From: an uncultured Gammaproteobacteria bacterium
GTDB lineage: Bacteria; Pseudomonadota; Gammaproteobacteria; Steroidobacterales; XN24
Assembly (NCBI GenBank): GCA_947259915.1
Contig: CAMYOC010000048.1
Span: 1 to 64,000 of the forward strand
Direction of reading: 5' to 3'
Length of the DNA: 64,000 nucleotides
Shown here: in pieces, positions 10,647 to 18,274 of the stretch
Numbering within the stretch: position 1 is the stretch's first letter
Layout of the letters: each line of letters starts with the position of its first letter
Made by a program: the position numbers and the translations under genes
Notes under the pieces: model-generated
What the model was told of the DNA's origin: nothing
Database searches by the model: none
The model's input: the letters and a program-made list of their open reading frames with translations, nothing else

Positions 10647-11039
10647 ATGACAATGCTAAAGCTATTTCCGGCAATGATCACCGCATTGATCCTGGTTGCA
10701 TGCCAGAGCGTTGATGGGAACGATGTCACCGGCATCTACTATCTGGTGGAGGTTGATGGATCCGCGGTGCCCGCTGAGGTCTCTCACGATGGCACGGCGC
10801 TACAAGTCCGCTCCGGCGTTTTCATCATCAGCGAAGATGGCTCGTGCTTTAGCAGAACGCGTTTTGTCACGCCAGACGGCAACGAGATGACCCGTGAAGT
10901 CCGCGCAAAGTATCGGGTTAAAGATTCCCGGTTGATCATGCGATGGGAAGGTGCCGGAACGACCGAGGGCACGGTAGAAGGGGACACCTTCGTCATGGAC
11001 AACCACGGCATGATCTTCGAGTACGACCGGCGCGAGTGA
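10647..11039 (+). CDS. Small predicted lipoprotein, unknown function
   Basis: The 130-residue protein has a short type II signal peptide with a lipobox LVAC, so Cys19 would be lipidated. The mature part is beta-rich and lipocalin-like in spacing (VTGIYYLVEVDG, VFIISEDGSC, LIMRWEGAGTTEGTVEGDTF), in the style of small domains where a stress or stability score is read out by strands, but I cannot name a family. It stands alone between the tRNA and the minus-strand spermidine synthase-like gene, with an AGAGG about 10 bases before the ATG. The 169 bases behind it hold nothing recognisable. Confidence 0.7.
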   Translation: MTMLKLFPAMITALILVACQSVDGNDVTGIYYLVEVDGSAVPAEVSHDGTALQVRSGVFIISEDGSCFSRTRFVTPDGNEMTREVRAKYRVKDSRLIMRWEGAGTTEGTVEGDTFVMDNHGMIFEYDRRE

Positions 11040-11208
11040 TCTCGGCAGCCATCTTGCAATGAGCCCCGCCGAAGCAGTCTTTCGCCGCGATCGCTTCCCG
11101 ATCCTGATCAGCGCACACGACGTCTATCCAACGGCCAAAGCGGTTTGCTAGTGGTACCCATCAAACATAGCGCTACGGGCCGACCGGCACCGCGTGTGCC
11201 TGACGGTA

Positions 11209-13845
11209 CTAGTTGACAGGGGCTTGTCGGACCGGGTTTCCGGCATAGAGTGCCTCCGCACGCCGCATCATCCCCGCACGCCTCGAAGGATCGCGTTCGC
11301 TCAGCGCGAAATACGAGTACTGGGCAAAAATCCTCGCCCGGAGGCTGTCATTCCACGGCGCCATCGCCAGCGCCGCGTCGAACAACCGGTAGGTCTCGGC
11401 AAGCGGGATGCCGGTCAGGAATTGCTGGTAGGCCTCGAGGAACCGAAACTCGGCGGCAAACGTCTGCCGCAGATGCTGCGCATCGCCAGACCCCGCCGAC
11501 ACGCCGGCAAAAAAGTCCGGGTAGGCCTGATGCTTTAGATCGAGCAAAAACGCCTGGTTGGCGATGACTTTCTTTACCCGGTCTTCGGCATAGTCCCAGG
11601 GGTGATAAAACTCGTAGCGCGGATAATCGAGACTGTTGATCGGCGCGGTCTCGACCGCGTCCCGGATGATCCGCTCGTCAGCGACGAAATGCGGAATCAA
11701 TGCCTCGGCCGAATCCAGACCATAGGGCGCAAGGCTGGCAAAGGCCTCGCGATCCTGTGCAAATCGGCGATCGATGTCAGCGATATCGATCGGTATCGGC
11801 TGCGCCGAGCCGACCAGGATGGAATTGAACGGACCGAGCCTGCGCGCCGGCAGAAAACTCCACAGCTGCACGTGCGGGAAGCTGCTTGCGAAGGTCTTCA
11901 GAATCATCCGGTACTGGCGTGGCGGCAGCGTTGCGGGCACCCATTGCGCGACCAGACCACCGGGCGCGAGGTGCTCGAGCAGAAGCTGATAATAATCCTG
12001 TGAATAGGAAAAGCCGTTCGAGGCGTATTCGTCGGCGGTTTTCTCATCGGCGGAGATGACCTGGTATCGATTCGGGCTGGTGCGCAAAAAATTTCCAATA
12101 TCGTCACTGACGATATTCAGCCGCGGATCATCGAGCACCGCATGGTTCTCCTTGCGGAACAAAGCAGCGCCCTCTATTACGCTGGGCTCGATCTCTACCG
12201 CGGTAATGCGCTGGACGCGAGGGTGCAGCGAGCTCTCTCCGGCGAGTATCCCGGATCCCAGTCCGACCGACAGCTCTTCGCTGGTGTCATCGCTGAGCAG
12301 GCGCGGCAGATGCGCCAGCAACAATTGCTTGAACTGGGTGTTGCCGGTGCCGCCGATGACGATGCCATCGACGCTCATATGTTTCTCGCCGTTGGCCGGG
12401 TCGATATAGACCTTGGTCGTCGCCAGCGGCCCCTCACGGTAGTACAGCGCCCGATAGCTCGGCCTCTCGCTCTTCGACGGGAACTGGAACTGCAGCGGCG
12501 CCTGGGTCATCAGCACCGCGCTGAGCAGAAACGCCAACGGCAGCGCCATCCTCCACATGCGATGGTGCGGCGGCCGCAACAGCCGCAAAGACAGCACGAC
12601 CATGCCGAGCAATACATTAAGCGCGGCCATGGTCAGGATGCCCTTTTGTATCCCGAGCCAGCCCAACAGCAACACTCCCGGCAGCAGGGCCCCGAGTACA
12701 TTGCCCAGTGTATTGACGGCATAGACGCGACCCACCGAGGCGCCGGTCCGATCGAGCCGGCGTACCGCCAGATGGCCCACCAGCGGAAAGGTGGCGCCGA
12801 TCAGCACCGCGGGCAACAGCATCACCAGGAACGCGATGCCAAAACTGGTCAGCACCAGCGGAACGGCCTGTGCGGAGATGCCGAGCAGAGACCGGCTCAG
12901 GGATTGCGGATCACCGACGGAAAACAGGAATGGCAGGGCCAGCGCCGACAGGACCCCGAGCAACACCTGGATCCAGCCGAAGATCGCAACCCGGTCACGG
13001 AACCGCTGGATCGCAAAGCGCACCAGATAGCCACCCAACGCGATGCCGGTCAGGAACGCGCTGAGCATCGTGGTCAGCGCATAGGTCGAGTTGCCGAGGA
13101 TAAACACCAGCGAACGGGTCCAGTAGATCTCATAGGCAAAAGAGGTGAACCCGGAGATGCCCAGGCCGATCACAACGAGACGCAGGGTCCAGGCGTCAGG
13201 CAGATCTTCTTGCGCTCCGGCGTCAGGCGCCGCGGACAAAGCGTCAACCTTCGGCACGCGCAATGCGGCCCCGCGCGAGACAAGCCACGCGATGCCACCG
13301 ATCAGCAGATTGCCGATGACCGCCCCATACACCGGAGCATGGATCCCATACCTGCCGATCAACACAAAACCGGTCAGCAGCACACCGGTCACCGCGCCAA
13401 ACGTGTTGATCGAATAGAGCGTGCTGAGCTGGGCGCCGACCCGGCCCTGGCCGGTCACCAGAAAACGGCTGAGTACCGGGAGCGTGGCGCCCATCAGCAC
13501 CGTCGGCGCCATCACCAGCATGAAGGCGGCGGCGAAGCGAACGAGGGCCAGCACCGCTGCGGAACCGCCCACCAGATCGTGCAGCACCGGGTAGATACCG
13601 TCCATCCGGTCCAGCGCCAGGTGTGAAACGAGCGCCGCCACAGCGATCCCGATCTCCAGCCAGGCATAGAGACGCAACGGGTTCGGATTCCGGTCGGCAA
13701 GCCGGCCGATATACCAGCTGCCGATCGCCATACCCGACATAAACGCAGCCAGCACGGTGCCGACCGCCAGTGCCGTGGACCCGAAGACATGGGTCATCAT
13801 CCGCGACCAGACCACCTGGTAAACCAGTGCAACGTGACGCTTCAC
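11209..13845 (-). CDS. Membrane-fused spermidine synthase-like protein
   Basis: The 878-residue protein joins a multi-helix membrane region (about residues 1-440, with repeated GATLPVLSRF/GATFPLVGHL motifs as in MFS-like halves) to a spermidine-synthase-like domain (about 460-700). The latter has the SAM/dcSAM-binding loop VGLGSGILAG and VEIEPSVIEGA, and the expected DYYQLLLEHLAPGG region. A helical tail follows. Such fusions are frequent in environmental bacteria, and their substrate is not settled. The N-terminus looks clipped: the family motif ALVYQVVWSR begins only five residues after a GTG start, and a stop codon lies seven codons upstream, so half of the first helix is missing or starts in another frame. 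Confidence 0.8.
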   Translation of the reverse strand: MKRHVALVYQVVWSRMMTHVFGSTALAVGTVLAAFMSGMAIGSWYIGRLADRNPNPLRLYAWLEIGIAVAALVSHLALDRMDGIYPVLHDLVGGSAAVLALVRFAAAFMLVMAPTVLMGATLPVLSRFLVTGQGRVGAQLSTLYSINTFGAVTGVLLTGFVLIGRYGIHAPVYGAVIGNLLIGGIAWLVSRGAALRVPKVDALSAAPDAGAQEDLPDAWTLRLVVIGLGISGFTSFAYEIYWTRSLVFILGNSTYALTTMLSAFLTGIALGGYLVRFAIQRFRDRVAIFGWIQVLLGVLSALALPFLFSVGDPQSLSRSLLGISAQAVPLVLTSFGIAFLVMLLPAVLIGATFPLVGHLAVRRLDRTGASVGRVYAVNTLGNVLGALLPGVLLLGWLGIQKGILTMAALNVLLGMVVLSLRLLRPPHHRMWRMALPLAFLLSAVLMTQAPLQFQFPSKSERPSYRALYYREGPLATTKVYIDPANGEKHMSVDGIVIGGTGNTQFKQLLLAHLPRLLSDDTSEELSVGLGSGILAGESSLHPRVQRITAVEIEPSVIEGAALFRKENHAVLDDPRLNIVSDDIGNFLRTSPNRYQVISADEKTADEYASNGFSYSQDYYQLLLEHLAPGGLVAQWVPATLPPRQYRMILKTFASSFPHVQLWSFLPARRLGPFNSILVGSAQPIPIDIADIDRRFAQDREAFASLAPYGLDSAEALIPHFVADERIIRDAVETAPINSLDYPRYEFYHPWDYAEDRVKKVIANQAFLLDLKHQAYPDFFAGVSAGSGDAQHLRQTFAAEFRFLEAYQQFLTGIPLAETYRLFDAALAMAPWNDSLRARIFAQYSYFALSERDPSRRAGMMRRAEALYAGNPVRQAPVN

Positions 13846-13942
13846 GCCACCGTCACACCAGCATCACGGTCTCTTGACGATCCCCCGGGTACCCTGCTGC
13901 GCAGCATATCGGGCAGTCCGGCACGAATTGGAGGGGCAAAAC

Positions 13943-14038
13943 GTGGACCGCAGAGACGAAGATCTGACCCCGGAAATGATGATCATCGGCGCGATGCTGG
14001 GCATACTCTTGCTGAGCACGATCGTCCGCCTGTTATGA
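13943..14038 (+). CDS. 31-residue predicted single-pass membrane peptide
   Basis: A GTG start is preceded by GGAGGGG at seven bases spacing. The peptide has a charged N-terminus (VDRRDEDLTPE) followed by a single hydrophobic helix (MMIIGAMLGILLLSTIV) and ends RLL. It lies 54 bases before the response regulator gene on the same strand and could be its cotranscribed first gene. The charged-head plus one-helix design is that of small membrane regulators that touch sensor kinases or transporters. No homology can be claimed; support comes only from the ribosome binding site, the amphipathic layout and the position. Confidence 0.5.
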   Translation: MDRRDEDLTPEMMIIGAMLGILLLSTIVRLL

Positions 14039-14092
14039 CGCGCCCACGGCGACGATCAATCTGGTCGGACGCGAATGGAGTAATACGCCGCT

Positions 14093-14779
14093 ATGCCGAC
14101 AATTTTGTTGATCGAGGATCACCACGATATCGCCGAGATGGTCGGTGGCTATCTGGAGAGCTGTGACTATGTGGTGGACTACGCTACGGACGGCGTGACC
14201 GGGCTGCATCTGGCGGTGAGCCAGGACTTCGACGCTATCATCCTCGATCTGATGCTGCCCGGAATGGACGGTCTGGAAGTCTGCCGCAAGCTGCGCCAGG
14301 ACGCGGGCAAGGACACGCCCCTGCTGATGCTGACCGCCCGCGACACGCTTGAGGACAAGGTCGCCGGTCTGGATGCGGGCGCGGACGATTATCTGGTCAA
14401 GCCGTTCGAGATCGAAGAACTCGAAGCACGCATGCGCGCGATGCTGCGCCGGGCCGGGGGGCAGATGGTCTCCGAGTCGTTGCGGGTCGCGGATCTGAGC
14501 GTGGATACGGGCACGCTCGAAGTGCGCCGTGGCGAACGGCTTGTCGGTGTCACGCCGATCGGTCTGAAACTGCTGCTGACGCTGATGCGCGCGTCACCGA
14601 ACGTCGTCAATCGACGCGAGCTGGAACGCGCGGTGTGGGGCGACATCGCGCCGGATAGCGATGCGCTGCGCAGCCATCTCTACACCCTGCGCAAAGCCAT
14701 CGACAAGCCGTTCCCGCGACCGCTGCTGCAAACCGTCCCGGGGCTCGGCTATCGACTGGCGGACGTTGATGAACGCTAA
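14093..14779 (+). CDS. OmpR/PhoB-family response regulator
   Basis: The protein has 228 residues. The receiver domain has the acidic pair Glu8-Asp9, phospho-acceptor Asp52 (IILDLMLPGMDG), Thr81 and Lys103 (VKPFE). A winged-helix DNA-binding domain follows (about 130-225), with LKLLLTLMRASPNVVNRREL and the terminal hairpin LLQTVPGLGYRL. It overlaps the start of the kinase gene by 11 bases, so the pair is translationally coupled. Targets cannot be read from the sequence; the uncharacterised membrane peptide just upstream is a candidate partner. Confidence 0.93.
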   Translation: MPTILLIEDHHDIAEMVGGYLESCDYVVDYATDGVTGLHLAVSQDFDAIILDLMLPGMDGLEVCRKLRQDAGKDTPLLMLTARDTLEDKVAGLDAGADDYLVKPFEIEELEARMRAMLRRAGGQMVSESLRVADLSVDTGTLEVRRGERLVGVTPIGLKLLLTLMRASPNVVNRRELERAVWGDIAPDSDALRSHLYTLRKAIDKPFPRPLLQTVPGLGYRLADVDER

Positions 14780-16082
14780 CCGCGGTCTTGGCCGGCGTCT
14801 GGGCCGTGACCTGCTGCTGCAGGCGGTCTATATCAGCATCGCCGCGATGGTCAGCGTGTTTGCGGTGGGCGTGGTGATGGAAGACGTGCTGATAAAGCAG
14901 GCACTGGAGAGCGAGGCCGAGTATTACTGGAACCGGCTGCAGCAGGACCCGGATGCCGCGCTGCCCGATACGCGGAATCTGACGGTGTATCGGGAGGGGG
15001 TCGGCGCGGGAGTCCCGGCGTGGATGCAGGGTCTGCCGCCCGGTTTCCATCCGCGCGATGAGCCCGAAGACGCACTGGCCTATATCGACCAGCGCGATGG
15101 CCAACGCATGTATCTGATATTCGATAGTGCCAACGTCAGCGAGCTGGTCGCGTTCTTTGGTCTGGTGCCGCTGGCACTTGTCCTGATCGTGATTTACCTG
15201 TCGCTTTATCGCGCCTACCAGGTCTCACGGCGCGCGGTTTCACCTGTGATCGCGTTGGCTGAGCAGGTCCAGCGGCTCGACCCGGCGGCACCGGATGCGC
15301 AGCTGTTCTCGGATGCTCAGCTGCCGCTGGATTCGGATGAGGAGATTCGGGTGCTGTCGTCGGCGATCCGCGATCTCACTGAACGGCTGATGGACTATGT
15401 GGAGCGCGAGCGCAACTTTACTCGCGACGCCAGCCATGAGCTGCGTAGCCCTCTGACGGTGATCAAGATCGGCGCCAACATACTGCTCAAGGACGAGTCG
15501 CTGAGTTCATCCGGGCGAGAGTCTGTTGCGCGCATCCGCGACGCCGCAACCGACATGGAGGAACTCACGGCAGCGTTTCTCTTGCTGGCGCGGGAGTCGG
15601 AACAGAAGCTCGCCCAGGACTGGGTGTCGGTCAACCAGGTGGTCGCGCTGGAGATCGAGCGAGCACAAGTCGTCGCGCAAAAGTCCCAGGTGGCTATCGA
15701 GTTGCGTGACGAGTGCGCGATGCTGGTCGAGGCGCCGGAGAAGGTTCTGGCCAGCGTGATCGGAAACCTGCTGCGCAACGGGGTCTCCTACACCGATTCC
15801 GGCACCGTCAGCGTAGTCATCACGGCCGGACAGATCGTGATCGAAGACACCGGACCAGGCATGGCACCGGAGGAAGTGGAGAAGTTGTTCAAACCCTTCT
15901 ATCAGACCGAACGACGACGCGGCGGACACGGCGTCGGCCTGACCATCGTCAAGCGTCTGTCTGATCGCTTTGGCTGGCCGGTGCAGATCGAGAGCTCCCC
16001 GGGCGTCGGCACCCGCGTGACTGTGCGTTTCCCGAACTCACGTACAGAGGGGCGTTCACCGGACGCATTGATCTCCGATTAG
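14769..16082 (+). CDS. Two-component sensor histidine kinase
   Basis: I place the start at the ATG overlapping the regulator stop (437 residues). Two membrane helices (about 14-37 and 127-147) enclose a periplasmic sensor domain of about 90 residues. A HAMP-like linker follows, then the H-box ASHELRSPLT with phospho-acceptor His223, the N-box VIGNLLRNGVSYTD, and the ATP lid motifs DTGPGM and GHGVGLTIV. The sensor domain is short, acidic and rich in Pro, and resembles none whose ligand I know. All catalytic elements are intact, so it should phosphorylate the adjacent OmpR-type regulator. Confidence 0.92.
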   Translation: MNANRGLGRRLGRDLLLQAVYISIAAMVSVFAVGVVMEDVLIKQALESEAEYYWNRLQQDPDAALPDTRNLTVYREGVGAGVPAWMQGLPPGFHPRDEPEDALAYIDQRDGQRMYLIFDSANVSELVAFFGLVPLALVLIVIYLSLYRAYQVSRRAVSPVIALAEQVQRLDPAAPDAQLFSDAQLPLDSDEEIRVLSSAIRDLTERLMDYVERERNFTRDASHELRSPLTVIKIGANILLKDESLSSSGRESVARIRDAATDMEELTAAFLLLARESEQKLAQDWVSVNQVVALEIERAQVVAQKSQVAIELRDECAMLVEAPEKVLASVIGNLLRNGVSYTDSGTVSVVITAGQIVIEDTGPGMAPEEVEKLFKPFYQTERRRGGHGVGLTIVKRLSDRFGWPVQIESSPGVGTRVTVRFPNSRTEGRSPDALISD

Positions 16083-16108
16083 GCTCTTCCGACCGTTGCG
16101 GGGGAAGC

Positions 16109-16136
16109 ACTCTGCCGCCTTGTCGGGCGGCAGAGT
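16109..16136. terminator. Stem-loop between the convergent kinase and dps genes
   Basis: ACTCTGCCGCC and GGCGGCAGAGT form a perfect 11-bp stem with a 6-base loop, 27 bases after the kinase stop and 88 bases beyond the dps stop on the other strand. There is no T-tract on either side, so it may be an mRNA end-protecting hairpin or a factor-assisted terminator. Confidence 0.5.
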
Positions 16137-16224
16137 CAGTGACGCGAGCGGTGATCGGCTGGCGTAGCGAGCCTCGAATGAACGAGCAGACGCTGCGTCT
16201 GCGGTTAGGCATCCCGATCCCGGA

Positions 16225-16692
16225 TCAGCCGAGCATGCTGCGCATCATCCAGGCGTTCTTCTCGTGGATTTGCATCCGTTGGGTCAGCAGATCGGCGGTC
16301 GGCTCATCGGCGGCCTTGTCCACCACGGGGAACATTTCGCGTGCGGTGCGCACGATCGTCTCCTGACCGATCACCAGTTGGCGCAGCATGGCCTCTGCAT
16401 CCGGCACCTTGTCTTCTTCTTCGATCCTGGTCAGTTTTGCGAACTGCTTGTATGAACCGGGAGCAGGCTCGCCAAGGGCGCGGATGCGCTCGGCGATCTC
16501 GTCCACCGCCGTCGCCAGCTCCGTGTACTGCTGCTCGAACATCAGATGCAGAGTGTTGAACTGCGGGCCCGTGACATTCCAATGGAAGTTGTGGGTCTTC
16601 AGATACAGCGTGTAGCTGTCGGCAAGCAAACGTGACAGCCCGGCGACAATCTCCTTACGCTGTTTGGGTGCAATGCCGATGTCGATTTTCAT
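16225..16692 (-). CDS. dps: Dps-family ferritin-like DNA-protection protein
   Basis: The 155-residue protein has the Dps four-helix layout. Helix A carries the ferroxidase ligands in [13 protein letters not shown], and helix B has [19 protein letters not shown] with the Asp and Glu partners. The length fits the family. Dps dodecamers oxidise iron with hydrogen peroxide and shield DNA. The N-terminus ([16 protein letters not shown]) has few lysines, so direct DNA binding may be weak. It is transcribed alone, away from the radical SAM gene, from an AT-rich intergenic region with several dyads that could hold its stress regulator site. Confidence 0.9.
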   Translation of the reverse strand: MKIDIGIAPKQRKEIVAGLSRLLADSYTLYLKTHNFHWNVTGPQFNTLHLMFEQQYTELATAVDEIAERIRALGEPAPGSYKQFAKLTRIEEEDKVPDAEAMLRQLVIGQETIVRTAREMFPVVDKAADEPTADLLTQRMQIHEKNAWMMRSMLG

Positions 16693-16848
16693 GGTGACCT
16701 CCGGTTGTGGGTATCGGTTGATGGTCCGCTCATCGAGCCGGGCTGCACTGCCTTTCCTGACCCATCCCGGGGAAAGAACAACGCAGCTCGGATGCGGAGC
16801 GTTGCGGTTTTGTTGGGTAGAAGACTAATGATCGGCAGCTGATTGATC

Positions 16849-16894
16849 CAATCGATTGTTTAAGTCACATTGATCGTTTTTATCTATATGTGAC
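16849..16894. promoter_or_regulatory. Dyad-rich operator region between dps and the radical SAM gene
   Basis: A perfect palindrome CAATCGATTG (16849-16858) is followed by GTCACAT (16864-16870) paired with ATGTGAC (16888-16894) across 17 AT-rich bases. The region is far less GC-rich than its neighbours. It could serve either divergent gene. An OxyR-type site would be expected for dps, but I could not fit the ATAG/CTAT spacing. Confidence 0.35.
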
Positions 16895-16929
16895 CCGCAA
16901 CCGGATCGGGGCCGTGCCTATAATCCGGC

Positions 16930-17811
16930 ATGCGCTATGTGGAGCCCGTCTTCCGACCGCCCTCCGAGGCCCGTTCCCTGATCCTCCAGGTCACCAACGG
17001 CTGCTCCTGGAACCGCTGCACCTTCTGCGAGATGTATACCGCGCCGCAAAAACGGTTTCGCTTCAAGACACAGGTCGATATCGATAATGATCTGGCGGGG
17101 ATTGCACGGGCAGCGCTGCCGGTACGGCGCGTGTTCCTGGCGGACGGCGATGCAATGGCGCTCTCTTTCCGGCGCCTGAAGCTGATCCTCCAGAGCATCC
17201 GGACACATCTGCCGGGCGTGCAGCGCGTGTCGAGCTATTGTCTGCCGCGCAACCTCCGGCACAAGACCGTCGATGAACTGGCAGAACTGCGTGAACTGGG
17301 ATTGAACCTGTTCTATGTCGGCTGCGAGTCCGGCGATGACCTGGTGCTCGAGCGGGTCAGCAAAGGCGAAACCTACGCTTCGTCCCTGGCCGCGCTGGAG
17401 AAGATCAAGGCGGCCGGCTCGAAGAGCTCGGTCATGATCCTCAATGGCATGGGTGGGCGCCTCTATAGCGGGCAGCATGCGCGTAATTCTGCGCTGCTGA
17501 TGAACGACGCACAGCCGGACTATCTGGCGACGCTGGTTGTGAGCTTTCCCCAGGGGGTCGCGCGCTACCAGGAAGGTTTTGGCGGGGAGTTCGAACCCCT
17601 GGATCAGGCCGGGCTGTTCAACGAGATGGAGATGTTGCTGGAGCATCTGCAGCTCGAGAACACGATCTTCCGCAGCGATCACGCCTCGAATTATCTGGTG
17701 CTCAAGGGCATCCTCGGCAGAGACAAAGCGCGCTTGCTCGAACAGGTACGCACTGCCATCCGGCAGCCGCAACAGGCGTCATTGCGCGAGGAGTGGCAGC
17801 GGGGGCTTTGA
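16930..17811 (+). CDS. Radical SAM protein with CX4CX2C cluster motif, possibly leaderless
   Basis: The 293-residue protein starts almost directly with its cluster site: NGCSWNRCTFCEMY gives Cys-x4-Cys-x2-Cys in place of the usual CX3CX2C. Downstream elements fit a radical SAM barrel: VFLADGDAMAL, SSYCLPRNL, FYVGCESGDDLVLERVSKG and SVMILNGMGG. There is no second cysteine cluster or cobalamin domain. A perfect TATAAT (16919-16924) ends five bases before the ATG and there is no ribosome binding site, so the mRNA may be leaderless. The substrate is unknown. It is monocistronic and divergent from dps. Confidence 0.8.
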   Translation: MRYVEPVFRPPSEARSLILQVTNGCSWNRCTFCEMYTAPQKRFRFKTQVDIDNDLAGIARAALPVRRVFLADGDAMALSFRRLKLILQSIRTHLPGVQRVSSYCLPRNLRHKTVDELAELRELGLNLFYVGCESGDDLVLERVSKGETYASSLAALEKIKAAGSKSSVMILNGMGGRLYSGQHARNSALLMNDAQPDYLATLVVSFPQGVARYQEGFGGEFEPLDQAGLFNEMEMLLEHLQLENTIFRSDHASNYLVLKGILGRDKARLLEQVRTAIRQPQQASLREEWQRGL

Positions 17812-18130
17812 GCATTCCGGTCGCGCCAACGCATAGCACTGATCGGTACCGGGTCGGGATCCGGGGCCTCGCCAGAAAACTGCTGCTTTAATCGAGCCAA
17901 CCGGGCAGCGGGCGCTCCGCCCTCGCCGGGTCATCGAGCCGGCCGAACCGACTCCTCCGCTGTGCGGGCTTCCCACGACATCCATTTTTGCTCCTTCATC
18001 TGGCCCGACCGGGGTGGATCGGCGCGGGTCCGTGGCACTCCGGTTTGCATCGCAACAATCCGCGCCGCCTGAATTGCCTTCGAATTGCGCCACTTAGCGG
18101 ATTTACCGGGGTCGCTAGACCAAGGTATGG
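17812..18130. other. Intergenic stretch, no gene recognised
   Basis: This stretch separates the radical SAM gene from the promoter of the PKD cytochrome. Minus-strand open frames exist but have Pro/Arg/Ser-rich shadow-like composition and no ribosome binding sites. No repeat, terminator with T-tract or RNA gene was seen. Confidence 0.45.
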
Positions 18131-18159
18131 TTGACATGCCATATATCTGTGTTAATTAT
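18131..18159 (+). promoter_or_regulatory. Promoter of the PKD cytochrome gene
   Basis: A perfect TTGACA is followed after 17 bases by AATTAT. Around the -10 lies an imperfect dyad (CTGTG...CACACATAT), so a regulator could overlap it. Transcription would begin near 18166, leaving a leader of about 110 bases. Confidence 0.55.
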
Positions 18160-18192
18160 GCACACATATATTCAAAAAGATCCTTTGGCGGG

Positions 18193-18261
18193 GGACCCGG
18201 CCGTTTGGCCGGTCTGCAGGGGTCCGGCGTCGGTAGGCAAAAAATGATCTCCTTCGAGATC
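18193..18261 (+). promoter_or_regulatory. Structured 5' leader of the PKD cytochrome mRNA
   Basis: GGACC (18193-18197) pairs with GGTCC (18221-18225) and encloses CGGCC-GTTT-GGCCG (18198-18211), leaving an unpaired GTCTGCAGG on the 3' side. A second perfect hairpin GATCTC-CTTC-GAGATC (18246-18261) ends just before the ribosome binding site (AGGGG) of the gene starting at 18275. This layout suits control of translation by a ligand, RNA or protein. I could not match it to c-di-GMP or any other riboswitch consensus I know. Confidence 0.4.
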
Positions 18262-18274
18262 CAGGGGCATTGAG

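Noticed and set aside
12142-13626. 494-residue open frame on the plus strand, opposite the spermidine synthase-like gene
   Set aside because: It is an antisense shadow: composition is Gln/Arg/His-rich with no hydrophobic core, and the minus-strand frame has clear membrane and SAM-binding motifs.
17931-18137. 68-residue minus-strand open frame in the gap after the radical SAM gene
   Set aside because: No ribosome binding site or recognisable motif; kept as unsupported, although its Lys/Met content is less shadow-like than its neighbours.
18160-18274. c-di-GMP (GEMM) riboswitch ahead of the cytochrome gene
   Set aside because: The needed conserved segments (GCAAA-type core and tetraloop receptor) are not visible.
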